Shown piece by piece: positions 34,601 to 46,800 of a stretch of 64,000 bases of DNA; position 1 is the first letter of the stretch, and each line of letters opens with the position of its first letter. The notes beneath the pieces were generated by a model that was not told where the DNA came from, made no database searches, and saw only the letters and a list, made by a program, of their open reading frames with translations. The position numbers and the translations under genes are program-made. The DNA is from Plotosus lineatus (Eukaryota > Chordata > Actinopteri > Siluriformes > Plotosidae), in assembly GCA_024760905.1 (NCBI GenBank), contig CM045734.1, forward strand, positions 434,001-498,000, read 5' to 3'.

Positions 34601-37040
34601 CGGAGATATGGGCCTATCTCCACACGGGGCTCATTTGGCTCCAACTGGCTGGGGCAAAGCCCCAGAGTCACCAGACTCCACAGCCATGATCCACGGGCTG
34701 CCTGCCGTCCCGTGAAACAAACCTTTAGCCCGGTGTCCCTTGGCCGCCGGAGATACAGGCCTATATCCACCACGGGGCTCATTTTGCTCCAGCTCGCCGG
34801 GGCAAGGCCCCACATCCACCAGACATCACAAGCGTCCTCCAGGGGCCACCAGCCATCCAATGAAACCAAGACTGACCACATATCCTCTTGGCTGCCGGAA
34901 ATACGGGCCTATCGCCGCCACGGGGCTCAGTTGGCTCCAGCTCGCCAGGGCAAAGCCCCAAAGCCACCAGACTCCACAAGCATGAGCCACAGGTTGCCAG
35001 TCATCCAAGGAAACTAACCCTAAGCTCGGCGTTCCTCAGCCACCGAAGAAACGGGCCTATCTCAACCACTTGGCTCATTTAGCTCCAACTCGCTGGGGCA
35101 TCGCCCCAGAGCCATCAGACTCCACAGACATGATCCACGGGCTGCCAGCCATCCTGTGAAACCAACCCGTAGCCCGACGTCCCTCGGCCGCCGGAGATAC
35201 AGGCCTATATCCACCAAAGGGCTCATTTTGTTCCAGCTCGCCGGGCCAAGGCCCCACACCCACCAGACTTCACAGGCGTCCTCCAGGGGCCACCAGGCAT
35301 CCAATGAAACCGAGATTGACCACGTAATCCCTTGGCTGCCGGAGATACGGGCCTAGATCCACCACTTGGCTCATTTGGCTCCAACTAGCTGGGGCATAGC
35401 CCCAGAGCCTCCAGACTCCACAACCATGATCCACGGGCGGCCAGCAATCCCGAGAAACAACCCTTATCCCGGCGTCCCTCGGCCGCTGGAGATACAGGCC
35501 TATCTCCGCCACGGGGCTCATTTTGCTCCAGCTCACCGGGGCAAGGCCCCGCAGCCACTAGAAATCACAGGCGTCCTCCAGGGGCCACCAGCCAGCCGAT
35601 AAAACCAAGACTGACCATGTATCCCCTTGGCTGCCGGAGATACGGGCCGAGATCCACCACTTGGCTCATTTAGCTCCAACTACCTGGGGCATAGCCCCAG
35701 AGCCTCCAGACTCCACAACCATGATCCATGGGCTGCCAGCAATCCCGAGAAACCACCCCTTATCCCGTCGTCCCTCAGCCGCCGGAGATACAGGCCTATC
35801 TCCGCCACGGGGCTCATTTGGCTGCAGCTCGCCGGGTCAAAGCCCCACAGCCACCAGACTCCACAAGCATGATCCACAGGTTGCCAGTCAGCCAACGAAT
35901 CTGACCCTCAGCCCAGCGTACCTCGGCCGCGGAAGAAACGGCCTATATCCACCACTTAACTCATTTGACTCCAGCTCGCCAGGGCAAAGTCCCAGCGCCA
36001 CCAGACTCCACATGCATCATCCACGGGTTGCCAGTAATCCAAGGAAACTGACCCCAAGCCCGGAGTCCCTCGGCCGCCGAAGAAACAGGCCTGTCTCCAA
36101 CACTTGGCTCATTTGGCTCCAACTAGCTGGGGCATAGCCCCAGAGGCTCCAGACTCTACAGCCATTATCCATGGGGTGCCAGCCATCCTGTGAAACCAAC
36201 CTTGAGCCCAGTTTCTTTTGGCTGCCGGAGATACAGGCCTATATCCGTCACGGGGCTCATTTTTACTCCAGCTCGCCCGGACAAGGCCCCACAGCCACCA
36301 GATGTCACAGGCGTCCTCCAGGAGAAACCAGCCACTTTATGAAACCAAGACTGACCACGTATCCCTTTGGCTCTTGAAGATACGGGCCTATATCCACCAC
36401 TTGGCTCATTTGGCTCCAGCTCGTCAGGGCGAAGCCCCAGAGATACTAGACTCCACAAGCATGATCCACGGGATGCCAGGGATACAACTAAACCAACACC
36501 GATCCGATATGCTCACGGCCACCGGAGATATGGGCCTATCTTCACCAGAGGGCTCATTTGGCTCCAGCTCGCCAGGGCAAAGCCCCACAGCCACCAGACT
36601 CCACAAGCATGATCCACAGGTTCCCAGGCATACAAGGAAACCCACACTGATCCTATATTCTCTCGGCGGCCGGAGATACAGGCCTGTATCCGACACGGGG
36701 CTCATTTTGCTCCAGCTCGCCGGGGCAAGGCCCCACATCCACGAGACATCATAAGCGTCCTCCAGGGGCCACCAGCCATCCAATGAAACCAAGACTGACC
36801 ACATATCCTCTTGGCTGCCGGAAATACGGGCCTATCGCCGCCACGGGGCTCAGTTGGCTCCAGCTCGCCAGGGCAAAGTCCCAGCGCCACCAGACTCCAC
36901 ATGCATCATCCACGGGTTGCCAGTCATCCAAGGAAACTGACCCCAAGCCCGGAGTCACTCGGCCGCCGAAGAAACAGGCCTGTCTCCAACACTTGGCTCA
37001 TTTGGCTCCAACTAGCTGGGGTATGGCCCAGAGGCTCCAG

Positions 37041-40000
37041 ACTCTACAGCCATGATCCATGGGGTGCCAGCCATCCTGTGAAACCAACCTTGAGCCCAGT
37101 TTCTTTTGGCTGCCGGAGATACAGGCCTATATCCGTCACGGGGCTCATTTTTACTCCAGCTCGCCCGGACAAGGCCCCACAGCCACCAGATGTCACAGGC
37201 GTCCTCCAGGAGAAACCAGCCACTTTATGAAACCAAGACTGACCACGTATCCCTTTGGCTCTTGAAGATACGGGCCTATATCCACCACTTGGCTCATTTG
37301 GCTCCAGCTCGTCAGGGCGAAGCCCCAGAGATACTAGACTCCACAAGCATGATCCACGGGATGCCAGGGATACAACTAAACCAATACCGATCCGATATGC
37401 TCACGGCCACCGGAGATATGGGCCTATCTTCACCAGAGGGCTCATTTGGCTCCAGCTCGCCAGGGCAAAGCCCCACAGCCACCAGACTCCACAAGCATGA
37501 TCCACAGGTTGCCAGGCATACAAGGAATCCCACACTGATCCTATATTCTCTTGGCCACCGGAGATATGGGCCTATCTCCACCACGTAGCTCATTTGGCTC
37601 CAACTACCTGGGGCAATGCCCCACAGCCTCCAGACTCCACAGCCATGATCCACGGGGTGCCAGCCATCCCCTGAAACCAACCCTTATCCCGGCTTCCCTC
37701 GGCTGCCGAACATACATTTTGCTCCAGCTCGCCGGGGCAAGGCCCCAGAGGCACCAGACAGGGGCAACCAGCCATTTAATGAAACCAAGAGTGACCACGT
37801 ATCCCCTTGGCTGCCGGAGATACGGGCCTATATCCACCACGGGGCTCATTTTGTATCCCCTTGGCTGCCGGAGATACGGGCCTATATCCACCACTTGGCT
37901 CATTTGGCTGCAGCTCGCCAGGGCAAAGTCCCAGCGCCACCAGACTCCACACGCACGATCCACGGGTTGCCAGAAATACAATGAAACCAACATTGATCCT
38001 ACATGCTCTCGGCCGGAGATAGGGGCCTCTCTCCCCGCGGGGCGCAGTTGGCTCCAACTGGCTGGGGCAAAGGCCCAGAGCCACCAGACTCCACAGCCAT
38101 GATCCACGGGCTGCCCGCCGTCCCGTGAAACAAACCTTTAGCCCGGTGTCCCTTGGCGCCGGAGATACAGGCCGATATCCACCACGGGCTCATTTTGCTC
38201 CAGCTCGCTGGGGCAAGGCCCCACATCCACCAGACATCACAAGCGTCCTCCAGGGGCCACCAGCCATCCAATGAAACCAAGACTGACCACATATCCTCTT
38301 GGCTGCCGGAAATACGGGCCTATCGCCGCCACGGGGCTCAGTTGGCTCCAGCTCGCCAGGGCAAAGCCCCAAAGCCACCAGACTCTACAAGCATGAGCCA
38401 CAGGTTGCCAGTCATCCAAGGAAACTAACCCGAAGCTCGGCGTTCCTCAGCCACCGAAGAAACGGGCCTATCTCAACCACTTGGCTCATTTAGCTCCAAC
38501 TCGCTGGGGCATCGCCCCAGAGCCATCAGACTCCACAGACATGATCCACGGGCTGCCAGCCATCCTGTGAAACCAACCCGTAGCCCGACGTCCCTCGGCC
38601 ACCGGAGATACGGGCCTATCTTCACCAAAGGGCTCATTTTGTTCCAGCTCGCCGGGCCAAGGCCCCACACCCACCAGACTTCACAGGCGTCCTCCAGGGG
38701 CCACCACGCATCCAATGAAACCGAGATTGACCACGTAATCCCTTGGCTGCCGCAGATACGGGCCTAGATCCACCACTTGGCTCATTTGGCTCCAACTAGC
38801 TGGGGCATAGCCCCAGAGCCTCCAGACTCCACAACCATGATCCACGGGCGGCCAGCAATCCCGTGAAACAACCCTTATCCCGGCGTCCCTCGGCCGGAGA
38901 TACAGGCCTATCTCCGCCACGGGGCTCATTTTGCTCCAGCTCACCGGGGCAAGGCCCCGCAGCCACTAGAAATCACAGGCGTCCTCCAGGGGCCTCCAGC
39001 CAGCCGATAAAACCAAGACTGACCATGTATCCCCTTGGCTGCCGGAGATACGGCCGAGATCCACCACTTGGCTCATTTAGCTCCAACTACCTGGGGCATA
39101 GCCCCAGAGCCTCCAGACTCCACAAGCATGATCCACGGGCTGCCAGCAATCCCGAGAAACCACCCCTTATCCCGGCGTCCCTCAGCCGCCGGAGATACAG
39201 GCCTATCTCCGCCACGGGGCTCATTTTGCTCCAGCTCGCCGGGGCAAGGCCCCACAGCCACTAGAAATCACAGGCGTCCTCCAGGGGCCACCAGCCAGCC
39301 GATAAAACCAAGACTGACCACGTATCCCCTTGGCTGCCGGAGATACGGGCCTAGATCCACCACTTGGCTCAGTTAGCTCAAACTACCTGGGGCATAGCCC
39401 CAGAGCCTCCAGACTCCACAACCATGATCCACGGGCTGCCAGCCATCCTGTGAAACCAACCCGTAGCCCGACGTCCCTCGGCCGCCGGAGATACAGGCCT
39501 ATAGCCATCAAAGGGCTCATTTTGTTCCAGCTCGCCGGGCCAAGGCCCCACAGCCACCAGACTCCACAAGCATGATCCACAGGTTGCCAGTCAGCCAACG
39601 AATCTGACCTAAGCCCAGCGTACCTCGGCCGCAGAAGAAACGGCCTATATCCACCACTTAACTCATTTGACTCCAGCTCGCCAGGGCAAAGTGCCAGCGC
39701 CACCAGACTCCACATGCATCATCCACGGGTTGCCAGTCATCCAAGGAAACTGACCCCAAGCCCGGAGTCCCTCGGCCGCCGAAGAAACAGGCCTGTCTCC
39801 AACACTTGGCTCATTTGGCTCCAACTAGCTGGGGCATAGCCCCAGAGGCTCCAGACTCTACAGCCATGATCCATGGGGTGCCAGCCATCCTGTGAAACCA
39901 ACCTTGAGCCCAGTTTCTTTTGGCTGCCGGAGATACAGGCCTATATCCGTCACGGGGCTCATTTTTACTCCAGCTCGCCCGGACAAGGCCCCACAGCCAC

Positions 40001-40447
40001 CAGATGTCACAGGCGTCCTCCAGTAAAAACCAGCCACTTTATGAAACCAAGACTGACCACGTATCCCTTTGGCTCTTGAAGATACGGGCCTATATCCACC
40101 ACTTGGCTCATTTGGCTCCAGCTCGTCAGGGCGAAGCCCCAGAGACACTAGACTCCACAAGCATGATCCACGGGATGCCAGGGATACAACTAAACCAACA
40201 CCGATCCTATATGCTCACGGCCACCGGAGATATGGGCCTATCTTCACCAGAGGGCTCATTTGGCTCCAGCTCGCCAGGGCAAAGCCCCAAAGCCACCAGA
40301 CTCCACAAGCATGAGCCACAGGTTGCCAGTCATCCAAGGAAACTAACCCTAAGCCCGGCATCCCTCGGCAGCCGAAGAAACAGGCCTGTCTCCAACACTT
40401 GGCTCATTTGGCTCCAACTAGCTGGGGCATAGCCCCAGAGGCTCCAG
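37041..40447. repeat. Higher-order satellite unit, first copy (3,407 bp, 23 monomers)
   Basis: Landmarks at 37059, 37551, 38299 and 39873 recur exactly 3,407 bp later at 40466, 40958, 41706 and 43280. The block is about 23 monomers of 148 bp. It contains an unusual cluster of AT-to-GC changes near 38013-38116 that its partner lacks. Confidence 0.88.
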
Positions 40448-43400
40448 ACTCTACAGCCATGATCCATGGGGTGCCAGCCATCCTGTGAAACCAACCTTGA
40501 GCCCAGTTTCTTTTGGCTGCCGGAGATACAGGCCTATATCCGTCACGGGGCTCATTTTTACTCCAGCTCGCCCGGACAAGGCCCCACAGCCACCAGATGT
40601 CACAGGCGTCCTCCAGGAGAAACCAGCCACTTTATGAAACCAAGACTGACCACGTATCCCTTTGGCTCTTGAAGATACGGGCCTATATCCACCACTTGGC
40701 TCATTTGGCTCCAGCTCGTCAGGGCGAAGCCCCAGAGATACTAGACTCCACAAGCATGATCCACGGGATGCCAGGGATACAACTAAACCAATACCGATCC
40801 GATATGCTCACGGCCACCGGAGATATGGGCCTATCTTCACCAGAGGGCTCATTTGGCTCCAGCTCGCCAGGGCAAAGCCCCACAGCCACCAGACTCCACA
40901 AGCATGATCCACAGGTTGCCAGGCATACAAGGAATCCCACACTGATCCTATATTCTCTTGGCCACCGGAGATATGGGCCTATCTCCACCACGTAGCTCAT
41001 TTGGCTCCAACTACCTGGGGCAATGCCCCACAGCCTCCAGACTCCACAGCCATGATCCACGGGTGCCAGCCATCCCTGAAACCAACCCTTATCCCGGCTT
41101 CCCTCGGCTGCCGAACATACATTTTGCTCCAGCTCGCCGGGGCAAGGCCCCAGAGGCACCAGACAGGGGCAACCAGCCATTTAATGAAACCAAGAGTGAC
41201 CACGTATCCCCTTGGCTGCCGGAGATACGGGCCTATATCCACCACGGGGCTCATTTTGTATCCCCTTGGCTGCCGGAGATACGGGCCTATATCCACCACT
41301 TGGCTCATTTGGCTGCAGCTCGCCAGGGCAAAGTCCCAGCGCCACCAGACTCCACACGCACGATCCACGGGTTGCCAGAAATACAATGAAACCAACATTG
41401 ATCCTACATGCTCTCGGCCGCCGGAGATATGGGCCTATCTCCACACGGGGCTCATTTGGCTCCAACTGGCTGGGGCAAAGGCCCAGAGCCACCAGACTCC
41501 ACAGCCATGATCCACGGGCTGCCAGCCGTCCCGTGAAACAAACCTTTAGCCCGGTGTCCCTTGGCCGGAGATACAGGCCGATATCCACCACGGGGCTCAT
41601 TTTGCTCCAGCTCGCTGGGGCAAGGCCCCACATCCACCAGACATCACAAGCGTCCTCCAGGGGCCACCAGCCATCCAATGAAACCAAGACTGACCACATA
41701 TCCTCTTGGCTGCCGGAAATACGGGCCTATCGCCGCCACGGGGCTCAGTTGGCTCCAGCTCGCCAGGGCAAAGCCCCAAAGCCACCAGACTCTACAAGCA
41801 TGAGCCACAGGTTGCCAGTCATCCAAGGAAACTAACCCTAAGCTCGGCGTTCCTCAGCCACCGAAGAAACGGGCCTATCTCAACCACTTGGCTCATTTAG
41901 CTCCAACTCGCTGGGGCATCGCCCCAGAGCCATCAGACTCCACAGACATGATCCACGGGCTGCCAGCCATCCTGTGAAACCAACCCGTAGCCCGACGTCC
42001 CTCGGCCACCGGAGATACGGGCCTATCTTCACCAAAGGGCTCATTTTGTTCCAGCTCGCCGGGCCAAGGCCCCACACCCACCAGACTTCACAGGCGTCCT
42101 CCAGGGGCCACCACGCATCCAATGAAACCGAGATTGACCACGTAATCCCTTGGCTGCCGCAGATACGGGCCTAGATCCACCACTTGGCTCATTTGGCTCC
42201 AACTAGCTGGGGCATAGCCCCAGAGCCTCCAGACTCCACAACCATGATCCACGGGCGGCCAGCAATCCCGTGAAACAACCCTTATCCCGGCGTCCCTCGG
42301 CCGCCGGAGATACAGGCCTATCTCCGCCACGGGGCTCATTTTGCTCCAGCTCACCGGGGCAAGGCCCCGCAGCCACTAGAAATCACAGGCGTCCTCCAGG
42401 GGCCTCCAGCCAGCCGATAAAACCAAGACTGACCATGTATCCCCTTGGCTGCCGGAGATACGGCCGAGATCCACCACTTGGCTCATTTAGCTCCAACTAC
42501 CTGGGGCATAGCCCCAGAGCCTCCAGACTCCACAAGCATGATCCACGGGCTGCCAGCAATCCCGAGAAACCACCCCTTATCCCGGCGTCCCTCAGCCGCC
42601 GGAGATACAGGCCTATCTCCGCCACGGGGCTCATTTTGCTCCAGCTCGCGGGGCAAGGCCCCACAGCCACTAGAAATCACAGGCGTCCTCCAGGGGCCAC
42701 CTGCCAGCCGATAAAACCAAGACTGACCACGTATCCCTTGGCTGCCGGAGATACGGGCCTAGATCCACCACTTGGCTCAGTTAGCTCAAACTACCTGGGG
42801 CATAGCCCCAGAGCCTCCAGACTCCACAACCATGATCCACGGGCTGCCAGCCATCCTGTGAAACCAACCCGTAGCCCGACGTCCCTCGCCCGCCGGAGAT
42901 ACAGGCCTATAGCCATCAAAGGGCTCATTTTGTTCCAGCTCGCCGGGCCAAGGCCCCACAGCCACCAGACTCCACAAGCATGATCCACAGGTTGCCAGTC
43001 AGCCAACGAATCTGACCTAAGCCCAGCGTACCTCGGCCGCAGAAGAAACGGCCTATATCCACCACTTAACTCATTTGACTCCAGCTCGCCAGGGCAAAGT
43101 GCCAGCGCCACCAGACTCCACATGCATCATCCACGGGTTGCCAGTCATCCAAGGAAACTGACCCCAAGCCCGAGTCCCTCGGCCGCCGAAGAAACAGGCC
43201 TGTCTCCAACACTTGGCTCATTTGGCTCCAACTAGCTGGGGCATAGCCCCAGAGGCTCCAGACTCTACAGCCATGATCCATGGGGTGCCAGCCATCCTGT
43301 GAAACCAACCTTGAGCCCAGTTTCTTTTGGCTGCCGGAGATACAGGCCTATATCCGTCACGGGGCTCATTTTTACTCCAGCTCGCCCGGACAAGGCCCCA

Positions 43401-43854
43401 CAGCCACCAGATGTCACAGGCGTCCTCCAGTAAAAACCAGCCACTTTATGAAACCAAGACTGACCACGTATCCCTTTGGCTCTTGAAGATACGGGCCTAT
43501 ATCCACCACTTGGCTCATTTGGCTCCAGCTCGTCAGGGCGAAGCCCCAGAGACACTAGACTCCACAAGCATGATCCACGGGATGCCAGGGATACAACTAA
43601 ACCAACACCGATCCTATATGCTCACGGCCACCGGAGATATGGGCCTATCTTCACCAGAGGGCTCATTTGGCTCCAGCTCGCCAGGGCAAAGCCCCAAAGC
43701 CACCAGACTCCACAAGCATGAGCCACAGGTTGCCAGTCATCCAAGGAAACTAACCCTAAGCCCGGCATCCCTCGGCAGCCGAAGAAACAGGCCTGTCTCC
43801 AACACTTGGCTCATTTGGCTCCAACTAGCTGGGGCATAGCCCCAGAGGCTCCAG
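40448..43854. repeat. Higher-order satellite unit, second copy
   Basis: This is the tandem partner of the preceding block. It differs by a few substitutions and one-base homopolymer losses (for example CACGGGTGCC near 41058 against CACGGGGTGCC). A partial third period starts at about 43855 and follows for a few hundred bases before diverging. Confidence 0.88.
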
Positions 43855-46800
43855 ACTCTACAGCCATGATCCATGGGGTGCCAGCCATCCTGTGAAACCA
43901 ACCTTGAGCCCAGTTTCTTTTGGCTGCCGGAGATACAGGCCTATATCCGTCCACGGGCTCATTTTTACTCCAGCTCGCCCGGACAAGGCCCCACAGCCAC
44001 CAGATGTCACAGGCGTCCTCCAGGAGAAACCAGCCACTTTATGAAACCAAGACTGACCACGTATCCCTTTGGCTCTTGAAGATACGGGCCTATATCCACC
44101 ACTTGGCTCATTTGGCTCCAGCTCGTCAGGGCGAAGCCCCAGAGATACTAGACTCCACAAGCATGATCCACGGGATGCCACGGATACAACTAAACCAACA
44201 CCGATCCGATATGCTCACGGCCACCGGAGATATGGGCCTATCTTCACCAGAGGGCTCATTTGGCTCCAGCTCGCCAGGGCAAAGCCCCAAAGCCACCAGA
44301 CTCCACAAGCATGAGCCACAGGTTGCCAGTCATCCAAGGAAACTAACCCTAAGCCCGGCGTTCCTCAGCCACCGAAGAAACGGGCCTATCTCAACCACTT
44401 GGCTCATTTAGCTCCAACTCGCTGGGGCATCGCCCCAGAGCCATCAGACTCCACAGACATGATCCACGGGCTGCCAGCCATCCCGAAAAACAACCCTTAT
44501 CCCGGCGTCCCTCGGCCGCCGGAGATACAGGCCTATCTCCGCCACGGGGCTCATTTGGCTCCAGCTCCCCAGGGCATAGTCCCAGCGCCACCAGACTCCA
44601 CATGCATCATCCACGGGTTGCCAGTCATCCAAGGAAACTGACCCCAAGCCCGGAGTCACTCGGCCGCCGAAGAAACAGGCCTGTCACCAACACTTGGCTC
44701 ATTTGGCTCCAACTAGCTGGGGTATGGCCCAGAGGCTCCAGACTCTACAGCCATGATCCATGGGGTGCCAGCCATCCTGTGAAACCAACCTTGAGCCCAG
44801 TTTCTTTTGGCTGCCGGAGATACAGGCCTATATCCGTCACGGGGCTCATTTTTACTCCAGCTCGTCGGGGCAAAGCCCCACAGCCACCAGACCCCAGAAG
44901 CATGATCCATGGTTTGACAGTCATCCAAGGAAACTGACCCTAAGCCCGGCATCCCTCGGCCGCCGAAGAAACGGGCCTATCTCCACCACGTAGCTCATTT
45001 GGCTCCAACTACCAGGGGCAATGCCCCACAGCCTCCAGACTCCACAGCCATGATCCACGGGGTGCCAGCCATCCCCTGAAACCAACCCTTATCCCGGCTT
45101 CCCTCGGCTGCCGAACATACATTTTGCTCCAGCTCGCCGGGGCAAGGCCCCAGAGGCACCAGACAGGGGCAACCAGCCATTTAATGAAACCAAGAGTGAC
45201 CACGTATCCCCTTGGCTGCCGGAGATACGGGCCTATATCAACCACTTGGCTCATTTGGCTCCACTGGCTGGGGCATAGCCCCAGAGCCACCAGACTCCAC
45301 AGCCATGATCCATGGGCTGCCAGCCGTCCCGTGAAACCAACCTTTAGCTTGGTGTCCCTTGGCCACCGGAGAAACAGGCCTATATCCACCACGGGGCTCA
45401 TTTTGTATCCCCTTGGCTGCCGGAGATACGGGCCTATATCCACCACTTGGCTCATTTGGCTGCAGCTCGCCAGGGCAAAGTCCCAGCGCCACCAGACTCC
45501 ACACGCATGATCCACGGGTTGCCAGGAATACAATGAAACCAACATTGATCCTATATGCTCTCGGCCGCCGGAGATATGGGCCTATCTCCACACGGGGCTC
45601 ATTTGGCTCCAACTGGCTGGGGCAAATCCCCAGAGCCATCAGACTCCACAGCCATGATCCACGGGCTGCCAGCCGTCCCGTGAACCAAACCTTTAGCCCG
45701 GTGTCCCTTGGCCGCCGGAGATACAGGCCTATATCCACCACGGGGCTCATTTTGCTCCAGCTCGCCGGGGCAAGGCCCCACATCCACCAGACATCACAAG
45801 CGTCCTCCAGGGGCCACCAGCCATCCAATGAAACCAAGACTGACCACATATCCTCTTGGCTGTCGGAAATACGGGCCTATCGCCGCCACAGGGCTCAGTT
45901 GGCTCCAGCTCGCCAGGGCGAAGCCCCAAAGCCACCAGACTCCACAAGCATGAGCCACAGGTTGCCAGTCATCCAAGGAAACTAACCCTAAGCCCGGCGT
46001 TCCTCAGCCACCGAAGAAACGGGCCTATATCCACCACTTGGCTCATTTAGCTCCAACTCGCTGGGGCATCGCCCCAGAGCCATCAGACTCCACAGACATG
46101 ATCCACGGGCTGCCAGCCATCCTGTGAAAACAACCCGTAGCCCGACGTCCCTCGGCCGCCGGAGATACGGGCCTATGTCCACCAAAGGGCTCATTTTGTT
46201 CCAGCTCGCCGGGCCAAGGCCGCACAGCCACCAGACTTCACAGGCGTCCTCCAGGGGCCACCAGGCATCCAATGAAACCGAGATTGACCACGTAATCCCT
46301 TGGCTGCCGCAGATACGGGCCTAGATCCACCACTTGGCTCATTTGGCTCCAACTAGCTGGGGCATAGCCCCAGAGCCTCCAGACTCCACAACCATGATCC
46401 ACGGGCGGCCAGCAATCCCGAGAAACAACCCTTATCCCGGCGTCCCTCGGCCGCCGGAGAGACAGGCCTATCTCCGCCACGGGGCTCATTTTGCTCCAGC
46501 TCACCGGGGCAAGGCCCCGCAGCCACTAGAAATCACAGGCGTCCTCCAGGGGCCACCAGCCAGCCGATAAAACCAAGACTTACCATGTATCCCCTTGGCT
46601 GCCGGAGATACGGGCCGAGATCCACCACTTGGCTCATTCAGCTCCAACTACCTGGGGCATAGCCCCAGAGCCTCCAGACTCCACAACCATGATCCACGGG
46701 CTGCCAGCAATCCCGAGAAACCACCCCTTATCCCGGCGTCCCTCAGCCGCCGGAGATACAGGCCTATCTCCGCCACGGGGCTCATTTGGCTGCAGCTCGC

